64,000 bases of DNA from [Pantoea] beijingensis. GTDB taxonomy: Bacteria > Pseudomonadota > Gammaproteobacteria > Enterobacterales > Enterobacteriaceae. Both the position numbers and the translations under genes were made by a program. The notes below the pieces were generated by a model. It made no database searches. It was not told where the DNA came from and was given only the letters and a program-made list of their open reading frames with translations. Positions 33,272-42,618 of the stretch are shown here, one piece after another. The stretch lies in the NCBI RefSeq assembly GCF_022647505.1, contig NZ_CP071409.1, positions 1,550,001 to 1,614,000 of the forward strand. The letters run 5' to 3'. Numbering within the stretch: position 1 is the stretch's first letter; each line of letters starts with the position of its first letter.

Positions 33272-34405
33272 TTAGCTCTTGAAAATCAGCTGTGAGTTTG
33301 CGCGATTGCGGAACTGGAGCTGATTAATCTGGATATTGGTGCAGTTCGCCTGTTCGCGTGCGGCGAGAATTTTGCCATGATGTGGCGATTTGCCGCACAC
33401 CGGATCGGCATTATCGGCATTGCCTGTCAGCATAAAGGCCTGGCAACGGCAACCGCCGTAATCCTTCTCTTTTTCTGAACAGGAGCGGCAAGGTTCTGGC
33501 ATCCAGTCGAAACCGCGGTATTTATTAAATCCAAAGGATTCATACCAGATATGCTGCAGGTCATGCTCCAACACCGAGGGAAACTGTACCGGAAGCTGAC
33601 GCGCGCTATGGCAGGGAAGCGCCATACCATCTGGCGTTACGCTCAGGAAAATCGCACCCCAGCCGCCCATGCAGCCTTTGGGTCGCTCTTCATAATAGTC
33701 TGGCGTAACAAACAGCAGATTAGCCAGATTGCCGGTATCCGCCATTTTTTCGCGGTAGTGATGTACCACTTCCTCCGCGCGGGCGATCTGCTCACGCGTG
33801 GGCAGCAGGCCTTCACGGTTAAGCTGCGCCCAGCCATAGAACTGGCAGGTTGCCAGTTCGACGTCATCGGCTTCCAGCTCAATGCTGAGTTCAATAATAC
33901 GATCGATCTGATCGATATTATGGCGATGCAGCACAAAGTTAAGCACCATTGGATAGCCGTGCGCTTTCACTGCTTTCGCCATCTCCAGCTTTTGCTGGAA
34001 AGCTTTGGCGGAACCGGCAATAGCCGCATTCAGCGTCTCATCGCTGGCCTGGAAACTGATCTGGATATGATCGAGTCCGGCCTGCGCAAAGGCATCGATC
34101 TTTTTCTCCGTCAGGCCAATACCCGAGGTAATTAAGTTGGTATAAAAGCCGAGGTCGCGTGCTGCCCGGATAAGTTCGGGCAGATCTTTCCGCACCAGCG
34201 GCTCTCCGCCGGAGAAACCAAGTTGTACCGCACCCATCTCGCGTGCCTGCTTGAACACCGTGATCCACTGTTCTGTCGTTAGCTCTTTTTCTTGCTGCGC
34301 AAAATCAAGCGGATTGGAACAATAAGGGCACTGCAACGGGCAGCGATAAGTCAGTTCCGCCAGTAGCCACAGCGGCGGGTTGACATCAGGTTTATGCTGG
34401 TTCAT
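33272..34405 (-). CDS. pqqE: PqqE, radical SAM enzyme crosslinking Glu and Tyr of PqqA
   Basis: The 377-aa protein starts [20 protein letters not shown]. The radical SAM cluster ligands are Cys22, Cys26 and Cys29 (CPLQCPYC), and the C-terminal SPASM cysteines lie in [19 protein letters not shown]. It makes the C-C bond between the conserved Glu and Tyr of PqqA presented by PqqD. The start overlaps pqqD by 14 nt; the longer frame to 34441 has no homologous extension. Confidence 0.96.
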   Translation of the reverse strand: MNQHKPDVNPPLWLLAELTYRCPLQCPYCSNPLDFAQQEKELTTEQWITVFKQAREMGAVQLGFSGGEPLVRKDLPELIRAARDLGFYTNLITSGIGLTEKKIDAFAQAGLDHIQISFQASDETLNAAIAGSAKAFQQKLEMAKAVKAHGYPMVLNFVLHRHNIDQIDRIIELSIELEADDVELATCQFYGWAQLNREGLLPTREQIARAEEVVHHYREKMADTGNLANLLFVTPDYYEERPKGCMGGWGAIFLSVTPDGMALPCHSARQLPVQFPSVLEHDLQHIWYESFGFNKYRGFDWMPEPCRSCSEKEKDYGGCRCQAFMLTGNADNADPVCGKSPHHGKILAAREQANCTNIQINQLQFRNRANSQLIFKS

Positions 34406-34679
34406 GGAAAATAATCCACTTTTGTTCATGTGCCTGAGCAAAAAACGCGATCACATCGTCATCCACGCCGCCTGCCTCAGGAAAACGGGCGTTAAGCTCG
34501 GCGATAATGGTTGCGATCGGGCGGTTGCCGTCCACCATTTGCAAAATAGCGGTCGCACTGTCATTGAGTTTTGCCATGCCTTCAGGATATAGAATCACGT
34601 GGCAACCCTGTGCTTGCTCCCATTGCAGACGGAAGCCGCGGCGAAACAACGGTATATGCTGTTGAGTTATGTCGATCAC
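34392..34679 (-). CDS. pqqD: PqqD, PqqA-binding chaperone
   Basis: The 95-aa winged-helix RRE-type protein has [16 protein letters not shown] and [22 protein letters not shown]. It binds PqqA and hands it to PqqE. It overlaps pqqC by 4 nt and pqqE by 14 nt, so all three are coupled. Confidence 0.95.
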   Translation of the reverse strand: MIDITQQHIPLFRRGFRLQWEQAQGCHVILYPEGMAKLNDSATAILQMVDGNRPIATIIAELNARFPEAGGVDDDVIAFFAQAHEQKWIIFHEPA

Positions 34680-35443
34680 AAAAGTCGTCCTTTATGCCAG
34701 ACAGCCTCATTAGTTACGCTGTGGTAAGGCGGGCGGTGCAATTCATACGCCATGGTCATTGAGTCCAGCATGCTCCACAGAATATCCAGTTTAAACTGCA
34801 GGATCTCCAGCATGCGCTGTTGTTTCTCAACGGTATCGCAATATTCCAGCGCCAACTGCAGGCCGTGCTCCACATCACGATTTGCCTGGCTTAAACGACT
34901 ACGGAAATAGTCATAGCCCTGCGCTTCGATCCACTGGTAGTGCTGCGGCCAGCTATCCAGACGTGACTGGTGGATTTGCGGGGCAAACAGTTCCGTCAGG
35001 GAACTACAGGCGGCTTCCTGCCAGACGGCACGACGCGCAAAATTAACGTAAGCATCAACCGCAAAGCGCACGCCCGGAAGCACAAGCTCTTCAGAAAGTA
35101 TCACGTCACGATCGAGGCCAACCGCTTCTCCCAGACGCAGCCAGGCTTCAATGCCGCCTTCGCTTTGACCGTGGCCATCGTGATCGAGAATACGCTGTAC
35201 CCATTTACGGCGTGTTTGCGGATCGGGACAGTTGGCCATGATGGCCGCATCTTTCAAGGGGATGCTGGTCTGATAATAAAAGCGATTAGCGACCCATCCC
35301 TGGATTTGCTCACGGGTTGCCTGGCCATTATGCATCGCAATATGGTAAGGGTGGTGGATATGATACCAGGATCCTTTGGCTCGCAAAGCCTGTTCAAAGG
35401 CTTCCGCTGTCATGGGTGTTGTGGCAAGCGCTGTTTTATTCAT
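34676..35443 (-). CDS. pqqC: PqqC, pyrroloquinoline-quinone synthase
   Basis: The 255-aa cofactorless oxidase carries out the last ring closure and oxidation. [32 protein letters not shown] and ILDHDGHG are family signatures that hold the active-site His and Tyr residues. The ATG at 35443 has AGGTGA upstream; a GTG three codons earlier is unlikely. Confidence 0.96.
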   Translation of the reverse strand: MNKTALATTPMTAEAFEQALRAKGSWYHIHHPYHIAMHNGQATREQIQGWVANRFYYQTSIPLKDAAIMANCPDPQTRRKWVQRILDHDGHGQSEGGIEAWLRLGEAVGLDRDVILSEELVLPGVRFAVDAYVNFARRAVWQEAACSSLTELFAPQIHQSRLDSWPQHYQWIEAQGYDYFRSRLSQANRDVEHGLQLALEYCDTVEKQQRMLEILQFKLDILWSMLDSMTMAYELHRPPYHSVTNEAVWHKGRLL

Positions 35444-35452
35444 TTGGATCAC

Positions 35453-36364
35453 CTACAGTTCAATATGCATACCATCCCAACTGACCTCAATACCTTGTCG
35501 GGTCAGTGCCTGTCGTTCAACAGAGGATTCATCAAGAATAGGGTTGGTATTATTTATATGGATAAGGATCTTACGTTCGGCTGGCAGTGATGAAAGAAGG
35601 GCGATCAACCCTTGTTCTTCCGCCAGTGCCAGGTGGCCCATATCTTTGCCGGTATTACGGCCTACGCCAGTGGTTGCCAGCTCGTTATCCTGCCATAAGG
35701 TGCCATCAATCAGTAGGCAGTCTGCTTTTTGCAGCCACGGCATCAGTTGCTCGTCGGGCTCGCCTAAACCCGGTGCGTATAGCAACGTTTTACCCGTGCG
35801 GGTATCTTCAATAAATAGCGCGATATTATGACCCGGCAACGGTCTTCCCCGATATTTTGAATAGGGAGGCGCATTGCTCAAAATAGGCAGAGCCGTAATA
35901 TGTAATGCCGGGCAAATTGCGGTTGTAAACGCTTGCTCCGGCTGAATACTGTGCCACTGCAAGCCGCCGTTCCAGTGCGTAAGCATTGGGAAGATGGGGA
36001 AGCCGGTGGTTAAGTCATCATGAACTTCAGGTGTGCACCATACCTGATGCGGACAGCCTTCACGCAGGCTCAATAAGCCTGTGCAGTGGTCTATCTGGCT
36101 ATCTGTCAAAATAATTGAGCCAATTGCGGTACCGCGCAGCACGTCATGTTTTATTAATTCTGGTGTCGCCGCGATTTGATGTGCGATATCCGGTGAAGCA
36201 TTACAGAGTATCCAGTCGATGCCGTTATCACTGATCGCAATGGAAGACTGGGTACGAGCAGAAGCAGGGAGGGTGCCGTTACGTACACCGTGACAGTTAC
36301 GACAATTGCAATTCCACTGGGGGAAACCGCCACCTGCCGCTGAACCAAGAACGTTAATCTGCAT
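35453..36364 (-). CDS. pqqB: PqqB, metallo-beta-lactamase-fold hydroxylase of PQQ synthesis
   Basis: The 303-aa product starts [19 protein letters not shown] and has [27 protein letters not shown] and [12 protein letters not shown]. It belongs to the metallo-hydrolase fold and is proposed to hydroxylate the crosslinked Tyr intermediate. The start at 36364 fits the family; the open frame upstream to 36415 is the attenuator hairpin. Confidence 0.94.
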   Translation of the reverse strand: MQINVLGSAAGGGFPQWNCNCRNCHGVRNGTLPASARTQSSIAISDNGIDWILCNASPDIAHQIAATPELIKHDVLRGTAIGSIILTDSQIDHCTGLLSLREGCPHQVWCTPEVHDDLTTGFPIFPMLTHWNGGLQWHSIQPEQAFTTAICPALHITALPILSNAPPYSKYRGRPLPGHNIALFIEDTRTGKTLLYAPGLGEPDEQLMPWLQKADCLLIDGTLWQDNELATTGVGRNTGKDMGHLALAEEQGLIALLSSLPAERKILIHINNTNPILDESSVERQALTRQGIEVSWDGMHIEL

Positions 36365-36384
36365 GTGAAAACCAGGGAAAAGTG

Positions 36385-36415
36385 AAAAAAGATGCCCACC
36401 TGTTACAGTGGGCAT
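36385..36415 (-). terminator. Attenuator-like terminator between pqqA and pqqB
   Basis: On the minus strand ATGCCCAC/GTGGGCAT (36408-36415 with 36392-36399) with an 8-nt loop is followed by C and six T. It lies directly after the pqqA stop and 21 nt before pqqB, so it probably lets pqqA be transcribed more than the enzymes. Confidence 0.82.
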
Positions 36416-36421
36416 TAGGTA

Positions 36422-36493
36422 TTAACGGTTGGAAATGTACAGAGTCACTTCCAGACCCAGGCGCAGGTCAGTAAATTCAGGTTTAGTCCACAT
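36422..36493 (-). CDS. pqqA: PqqA, PQQ precursor peptide
   Basis: The minus strand encodes a 23-residue peptide that starts [15 protein letters not shown] and continues VTLYISNR. Glu15 and Tyr19, separated by three residues, are the pair that PqqE joins and that become PQQ. GAGGAG lies 7 nt upstream of the ATG. It is the first pqq gene. Confidence 0.97.
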   Translation of the reverse strand: MWTKPEFTDLRLGLEVTLYISNR

Positions 36494-36642
36494 AATAAAC
36501 TCCTCGTGTTGATACAGTTGAATGAATACTGCCATTACATTGCGTCATGTTAATGGCTTGTTGTCAAATATTGATGGTATGACAATGTAAGCAGGTATGC
36601 CATAACCTGCGAGATCCGGAGACGCGAAAGAAGAGTATGTCA

Positions 36643-37689
36643 TTATTCCCCCCACGTCTGCTTTAATACTTTCAACCAGTTACGCCAGGCGATTTTCTCA
36701 ATCAGCGTATGGTCATACCCGGCATCTGCCATCGCCTGCAACAATACGGGCAGGCCGGCGACGTCACCCAGCGAATCGGGGACATTGATGCCATCAAAAT
36801 CGGAACCGAATCCCACATGATCCTCACCGAGTTTAGCAATCAGGGCATCCAGGTGTTTAACAATCTCTGTTATTGGCGTATCTCCGTTACGCTTTCCATC
36901 GGCACGTAAAAAAGCCGTACCAAAATTCACCCCGACGAACCCGCCTCGCTCAGCAATGGCCGATAGTTGCTTATCAGTTAAATTACGCGGCTGTGGGCAG
37001 AGTGCATGCACATTTGAATGGGTGGCGACTAAAGGTGCTTCGCTGTATCGGGCGGTTTGCCAGAAGGCTTTTTCATTCATATGGGACAGATCGATCAGGA
37101 TTTTTTTCTGGTTACAGGCGCGAATCAGATTGATTCCTGCCGCTGTTAGGCCTTCTCCGGTATCGGGTGAGCCGGGAAAATCGCCGCGAACACCAAATCC
37201 GAAAATATTGGGTACATTCCAGAGAGGACCGATACTGCGCAGGCCTGCATCGTACCAATTATCCAACTGGCTGAGTGATGCATCAAGGGCCTCGGCCCCT
37301 TCGATGTGCATTACCATGGCCAGGATACCCTGCTGCATGCAGTACTCAATTTCACCGCTTGTACGGCAAATAGCGGCCCGACCACCTGAGCGTGCGGCAA
37401 TGAGATGCAGAAGATCGATTTGCGCCTGGGTAATGGCCAGTGGGTTATGCGCTTGTTCCGCGGCTTGAGGCCTGACCTGATGTACATAAGAAGCAGGGGG
37501 AACAAAAACTGCGAAAAGTCCACCGGCAAAGCTTCCACGGCGGATGCGTTGCATATCCATATGGCCTTCCAGTCTCCCGTCAAGAAAAAGGGCGACGGGA
37601 TCCTCCGCTTCATGAAGCCACAGACGCAGTAAAAGATCGTTGTGCCCATCAAAAACACGTGAGGTCGAAGTGTGCAGAATGCTATTCAT
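36643..37689 (-). CDS. M19 (renal dipeptidase-type) membrane dipeptidase, next to pqqA
   Basis: The product belongs to the zinc M19 dipeptidases: VFDGHNDLLLRLW holds the His16-x-Asp18 metal motif, MHIEGAEALD the bridging Glu, DLSHMNEKAFWQT and PLVATHSNVH the two His ligands, and VGFGSDFDG the C-terminal Asp region. It lies 149 nt upstream of pqqA on the same strand. The start is uncertain: MNSILHTSTS at 37689 (348 aa) fits the family, while the frame continues to 37758. I infer a link to PQQ peptide processing from position only. Confidence 0.85.
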   Translation of the reverse strand: MNSILHTSTSRVFDGHNDLLLRLWLHEAEDPVALFLDGRLEGHMDMQRIRRGSFAGGLFAVFVPPASYVHQVRPQAAEQAHNPLAITQAQIDLLHLIAARSGGRAAICRTSGEIEYCMQQGILAMVMHIEGAEALDASLSQLDNWYDAGLRSIGPLWNVPNIFGFGVRGDFPGSPDTGEGLTAAGINLIRACNQKKILIDLSHMNEKAFWQTARYSEAPLVATHSNVHALCPQPRNLTDKQLSAIAERGGFVGVNFGTAFLRADGKRNGDTPITEIVKHLDALIAKLGEDHVGFGSDFDGINVPDSLGDVAGLPVLLQAMADAGYDHTLIEKIAWRNWLKVLKQTWGE

Positions 37690-37758
37690 ATCGTGATAAA
37701 GCTCTGGTTGGTATCCGCCCGTATGGAAAGGATCAGGGTATAAAGCAGCGATCATCAT

Positions 37759-38219
37759 ACGTCAATCAACCAGATGAATGTCAGTACAAAAGAACGTCAC
37801 TGGGGGGGCGGAGTGTGGCGTAAATGTAGGGCGTTGGTTAAAAAGTAAAGCATCAGTTGCCCGATGAATGTTTGTTGGGTGGCAGAGTGGATATTATTAA
37901 CTCATTGAAAAACAATAAATTACCATAAGGGAAAACAGGTTGAATGGTTTTTATAAACCTGAATTTGCGCATGATAAGGCGTTCGCAAGCGGAATTCATA
38001 GTGTTACAATGATCACGTTTTTTTGCAACAAAGCCATTTAGTTGCATAGTGAAATGCGCATTGCGACAGTTTGGCGCATCTTTTATCGCGTTTATTAAAG
38101 GCGGAACAGCGCAACTTTTCGAAGTGGTTATACACTTTCGACTATATCAATTTGATTTTGCTTCCCACTGTCATCAAGGAAGAAGGGTAATTCTCCGTTG
38201 CGTCTGACTGAGGGTTATT
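37759..38219. other. Intergenic region upstream of the dipeptidase and gcd
   Basis: About 460 AT-rich bases with no convincing gene on either strand. They should carry the promoters of the divergent dipeptidase gene and gcd. Confidence 0.5.
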
Positions 38220-38471
38220 GTGAAGTTTCATTTACCACGAAACCATCCAGTGAAAAATAAAACCTCAGTGCCTGTATTGATATCGCTCCTTTTATCGCCT
38301 GTTGTTATCGACGCTGTGAAGGCAGGAGCAGAGCCTCAAACCGATGAATTGTCCACTATGTCGCTTAACGTGATGAAGCCGTGTGCGGGTTTATCTGGCT
38401 TAGCACGCATTTTAATCATGCAAAAACAAGAATCCACTGAACTTGTGGCGGCTATGCCGCAGCGGGGATAA
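38220..38471 (+). CDS. Possible small ORF upstream of gcd
   Basis: A frame of 83 codons opens at a GTG with GAGGG 6-7 nt upstream. Residues 16-35 (TSVPVLISLLLSPVVIDAVK) are hydrophobic and follow a basic N-terminus, which could be a signal or membrane segment. I recognise no family. It ends 93 nt before gcd. It may be chance; no second line of evidence supports it. Confidence 0.25.
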   Translation: MKFHLPRNHPVKNKTSVPVLISLLLSPVVIDAVKAGAEPQTDELSTMSLNVMKPCAGLSGLARILIMQKQESTELVAAMPQRG

Positions 38472-38564
38472 ACACCGGCTTGATAGTCAGGAAAAACCGC
38501 GTGTTTTATAAGATTTAGCGTGTGTGCTAAATCGATGATGTTAAATTTTGGTAAGGTTTAAACT

Positions 38565-40958
38565 ATGAAAAACGGAACTTCGGGACCGCGTATTCTTATG
38601 ATACTCACAGCGCTGTTCGCCGCATTGAGCGGAGTGTATTTATTCGCAGGCGGTGTCTGGCTGGCCAGATTGGGCGGCTCTTTTTACTACATTATCGCCG
38701 GTCTGGTACTGCTTATCACTGGCTGGTTATTGTTCCGGCGGCGTGCCTCCGCGCTCATGCTATATGCAGTGTACCTGCTGGGAACGACTATTTGGTCGTT
38801 ATGGGAAGTCGGAACTGATTTCTGGGCATTAACCCCACGTTTAGATGTTACCTTCTTCTTTGGACTATGGATAACGCTACCGTTTATCTCCCGCCATCTG
38901 TTGGCAACGGGTAAGCTGGCACGTGGTTCGCTAGTGGCATCGTTACTGATTACGGTGATCGTGCTGGCGTATTCGGTATTTAATGACCCACAAGAGATCA
39001 CGGGGACCCTGACACCAGCGCAGGCTTTGGCCGTTGAGCACTCTGCGAGCGGTATCGCGGATGGTGACTGGCCCGCTTATGGTCGTACGCAGGAAGGGAC
39101 GCGTTACTCGCCGTTGAGTCAGATTAACGATAAAAACGTTGGGCAGTTAAAGCAGGCCTGGGTATTCCGTACCGGTGATATGAAAACGGCTAACGATCCG
39201 GGTGAATTTACGGATGAAGTGACGCCGCTCAAAATGGGTGACTCGCTTTATCTGTGTACGCCACATCAAAAGTTAATTGCACTGGATGCGGCGAGCGGGA
39301 AAGAGAAATGGCGTTTCGATCCACAACTGAAAACCAATCCTACTTTTCAACATGTGACATGCCGCGGCGTTTCTTATCATGAAACGCCTGCAGTGGCGCA
39401 GAGCGAGGCCAGCAACACCGCACCCGCAATCTGTGCACGTCGGATTCTGTTGCCGGTAAACGATGGTCATCTGTATGCGCTGGATGCTGCAACGGGCCAA
39501 CGCTGTGCAGATTTTGCAGATAACGGTGATCTAAATTTGCAGGCCAATATGCCGCATGCGCGTGCTGGTGCCTATGAGCCAACGTCGCCACCCGTGGTCA
39601 CGGATAAAGTCATTGTGATTGCGGGGGCGGTGACGGATAACTACTCCACCCGCGAGCCATCTGGCGTTATCCGTGGTTTTGATGTTAACAGCGGCAAGCT
39701 GCTGTGGGCGTTTGATACCGGAGCGAAAGAACCAAATAAGCTGCCGGGTGAAGATGAGCATTATACCGCCAACTCGCCGAACTCCTGGGCACCGGCAGCC
39801 TATGATGCAAAACTGGATATTGTCTACCTGCCGATTGGTGTGGCGACACCGGATATTTGGGGCGGTAACCGTACGCCGGAAATGGAGCGTTATGCCAGCG
39901 GCCTGCTGGCATTGAATGCGACCAGCGGTAAATTGGCCTGGTTTTATCAGACGGTACACCACGATCTGTGGGATATGGATGTACCTGCGCAGCCGACGCT
40001 GGCCGATATTACCGATAAGAGCGGTAACAAGGTGCCGGTTGTTTATGTTCCGGCAAAAACCGGTAATATTTTTGTGCTGGATCGCCGCACCGGTAAAACA
40101 GTGGTTCCCGCGCCAGAGACTCCGGTACCGCAAGGTCCGGCAAAAGGCGATCGCCTTTCGCCAACCCAACCATACTCCGAGCTGACTTTCCGTCCGAAGA
40201 AAAACCTGACCGGCGCGGACATGTGGGGTGCCACCATCTACGATCAACTGGTGTGCCGCGTGATGTTCCACAGCCTGCGTTACGAAGGGCCTTTCACTCC
40301 GCCTTCCGAGCAGGGCACGCTGGTGTTCCCGGGTAACCTTGGCATGTTTGAATGGGGTGGCATTGCGGTAGATACCGACCGTCAGATCGCCGTCGCTAAC
40401 CCAATGGCTCTGCCGTTCGTTTCGCGTTTAATTCCGCGTGGTCCGGGTAATCCGATGTGGCCAGATGCTAACGATAAAGGCGGAAGTGGGACGGAAACAG
40501 GTGTTCAGCCTCAGTATGGCGTGCCGTATGGCGTCACCCTGAACCCCTTCCTTTCTCCGTTTGGTTTACCGTGTAAGCAACCGGCATGGGGCTACATTTC
40601 AGCGGTCGATTTAAAAACCAATGACATCGTATGGAAAAAACGTATCGGTACCGTGCGTGACAGTTCGCCGCTACCGTTGCCGTTTAAAATGGGTATGCCG
40701 ATGCTAGGCGCGCCAGTCACCACGGCAGGTAACGTCTTTTTCATCGCCGCCACGGCGGATAACTATCTGCGTGCCTTCAACGTGACCAATGGTGAAAAAC
40801 TCTGGGAAGCGCGTTTACCGGCAGGGGGGCAGGCTACGCCGATGACTTATGAAGTGAACGGCAAACAATATGTACTGATCGCGGCAGGTGGGCATGGTTC
40901 CTTCGGGACGAAGCTGGGCGATTATGTCATTGCCTATGCGTTACCGGATGGCCAATAA
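38565..40958 (+). CDS. gcd: Membrane-bound PQQ-dependent glucose dehydrogenase
   Basis: The 797-aa quinoprotein has five membrane spans in the first 140 residues and then a periplasmic beta-propeller of about 650 residues. DWPAYGRTQEGTRYSPLSQI opens the PQQ domain. Asp467 in HHDLWDMDVPAQP matches the catalytic Asp466 of E. coli Gcd. It oxidises glucose to gluconolactone in the periplasm and passes electrons to ubiquinone. Its cofactor operon is encoded in the opposite direction 2 kb away, so holo-enzyme is likely made. Confidence 0.97.
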   Translation: MKNGTSGPRILMILTALFAALSGVYLFAGGVWLARLGGSFYYIIAGLVLLITGWLLFRRRASALMLYAVYLLGTTIWSLWEVGTDFWALTPRLDVTFFFGLWITLPFISRHLLATGKLARGSLVASLLITVIVLAYSVFNDPQEITGTLTPAQALAVEHSASGIADGDWPAYGRTQEGTRYSPLSQINDKNVGQLKQAWVFRTGDMKTANDPGEFTDEVTPLKMGDSLYLCTPHQKLIALDAASGKEKWRFDPQLKTNPTFQHVTCRGVSYHETPAVAQSEASNTAPAICARRILLPVNDGHLYALDAATGQRCADFADNGDLNLQANMPHARAGAYEPTSPPVVTDKVIVIAGAVTDNYSTREPSGVIRGFDVNSGKLLWAFDTGAKEPNKLPGEDEHYTANSPNSWAPAAYDAKLDIVYLPIGVATPDIWGGNRTPEMERYASGLLALNATSGKLAWFYQTVHHDLWDMDVPAQPTLADITDKSGNKVPVVYVPAKTGNIFVLDRRTGKTVVPAPETPVPQGPAKGDRLSPTQPYSELTFRPKKNLTGADMWGATIYDQLVCRVMFHSLRYEGPFTPPSEQGTLVFPGNLGMFEWGGIAVDTDRQIAVANPMALPFVSRLIPRGPGNPMWPDANDKGGSGTETGVQPQYGVPYGVTLNPFLSPFGLPCKQPAWGYISAVDLKTNDIVWKKRIGTVRDSSPLPLPFKMGMPMLGAPVTTAGNVFFIAATADNYLRAFNVTNGEKLWEARLPAGGQATPMTYEVNGKQYVLIAAGGHGSFGTKLGDYVIAYALPDGQ

Positions 40959-40973
40959 CCTACTGAAATAATG

Positions 40974-41001
40974 AAAAAAGCCCGCAATTGCGGGCTTTTT
41001 T
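40974..41001. terminator. Terminator after gcd
   Basis: The symmetrical hairpin AAGCCCGC-AATT-GCGGGCTT, with a run of A before and a run of T after, lies between gcd and the convergent acyltransferase gene and can act both ways. Confidence 0.95.
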
Positions 41002-41049
41002 ATCGAAAGGTCACGTTGGAACCGAATGCATCGTATGCGTATGGTCGGA

Positions 41050-42198
41050 TTACCCTATGACATTTTGCCGTTCAGCGCGTATTGCCATTACGCGTTTTCC
41101 TAATGCAATCCCGGGTTTTTCGACGAAACGATAAAGCAACGTCGCGAGCGCATAAGTGATTGGCAGGCAGAGACCACAAACAAGCGCAAAGCGAGCCGGT
41201 GGCATAAGCGAATTCATGTGATAACGCTGGAGCAAAATAGCAATGACCGGGACCACAATCAGCAAATGTAAGAGATAGACTGAGTAGGAAACATCTCCCA
41301 GCCACGTACTTATGCGGTGGGTAAGAATATAGCGCGGAACCTTCACGATGCCAGCCATCATGGCGCTTGCTCTATATTGCCATAGGATCGCGGACATACC
41401 CACAATCATGGCTGCTTCAAGGACTATCTGCAGTTTATTGACATGGGGCATCATAATAATGCTGATGAGGGGAGAAATCAGCGCCAGCAGTATATAGCTA
41501 AGTGAATGTTTACGTACTGCTTCGGCCAGTAACATCCCAGCCATAAACATATGTAGCTTGAGAAGGATCATTGAGGGCATTGAAAAGGCTTCGTAATACG
41601 TGGTCAGCGTCAAGCGTCCCATTACGCATAGCGCCATCAATACTAACAATGTGGGAACGAATCTGAAGCGCATTGCCAGTAACATAATGAAGGGAAAGAG
41701 GACATAAAATTGCATTTCCAGGCCTATACTCCAGTCTGGCAGAACGGTATTGAAGCTATAGGCAGGTAAGAAGCCAAAAATAAAAGTGAAGTGAGTAATA
41801 AGATTGATAAAAGACCGATCCGAATAACGGGAGGTTGCCGTGGCTGTGTCCGGGTAAAATTGTGCAATGGTATCGCGCATTTCACCAAACCAGGGACCAT
41901 AAATCACTGCAATCACTAACAGTAAGTAATAGAGCGGTGCAATACGAAAAAAACGTCGCGTCCAAAACGTCCTAATAGTACCCACACTGTCCCAGGGTTC
42001 TTTATCACGCCGTTCAATATAGTTTTTCGCCATCAAATATCCCGACAGCAGGATAAACAGGTCGACGCCAATGCTCGGCATAGAGACGATAGGAATAGAA
42101 CAGTGCACCAACAAGCTTGCGTGCCCCAACAGAACCCACAGCGAAGCAAATCCCCGCAGACCCTCTAACTCCGTTGACCAACCTCTTGATATGGACAT
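41050..42198 (-). CDS. Acyltransferase-3 family membrane protein
   Basis: The 382-aa protein has about ten spans and the family signature LEGLRGFASLWVLLGHAS with Arg15 and His26, then GVDLFILLSGYLMAKNY and TRRFFRIAPLYYLLL. It probably O-acylates a surface carbohydrate, but no sugar cluster adjoins it. TGAGGA lies 7 nt upstream of the ATG. It is distinct from the partial homologue at the left edge and has normal GC. Confidence 0.88.
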   Translation of the reverse strand: MSISRGWSTELEGLRGFASLWVLLGHASLLVHCSIPIVSMPSIGVDLFILLSGYLMAKNYIERRDKEPWDSVGTIRTFWTRRFFRIAPLYYLLLVIAVIYGPWFGEMRDTIAQFYPDTATATSRYSDRSFINLITHFTFIFGFLPAYSFNTVLPDWSIGLEMQFYVLFPFIMLLAMRFRFVPTLLVLMALCVMGRLTLTTYYEAFSMPSMILLKLHMFMAGMLLAEAVRKHSLSYILLALISPLISIIMMPHVNKLQIVLEAAMIVGMSAILWQYRASAMMAGIVKVPRYILTHRISTWLGDVSYSVYLLHLLIVVPVIAILLQRYHMNSLMPPARFALVCGLCLPITYALATLLYRFVEKPGIALGKRVMAIRAERQNVIG

Positions 42199-42618
42199 TT
42201 TATCCTCAAATTAACAACGCTGAATACGGTGAGAATAAAAGGCTATGCTTGCTGAAAGTAGTTAAAAGTTCCCAAAAAGGCTTTTTTCAGAAAAAAGCAA
42301 TGTGCATTGTGACACGTAGCGTGCTGCAAATAGATGAGGTGCAAAATGCAAGGGGGTAAGCTCGCGGCGAACGGTCTGTCCTGAATAGAGACCGGCATAA
42401 TCGCGCTGAAAAAACAAAAATGAGCGATATCCGGGGTAATCATTTAACCTCTTATCCACTCATTTTTTGGAGGTATTTAGCGCCACCATCCTTCAATAAT
42501 TCATATTTTCTTGCAATTAATTAATACAATCTTCTCCTTAATCCCGTACAACATCCGCCTGTTTTTTTCCTGCACCACCGCGAATGGGCTGCAGGGGTAT
42601 TTTATTGAGGATGAGTCG
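42199..42618. other. Intergenic region upstream of dacD
   Basis: No gene is supported. The dacD reading frame stays open back to 42511, but that part has no homology to DacD and precedes the good TTG start. Confidence 0.5.

Noticed and set aside
39531..40271. 246-codon minus-strand frame inside gcd
   Set aside because: Antisense shadow of gcd; composition follows the codon bias of the real gene.
42511..42618. N-terminal extension of DacD
   Set aside because: It would put 36 residues before the signal peptide; the TTG at 42619 has a better ribosome site and gives the family length.
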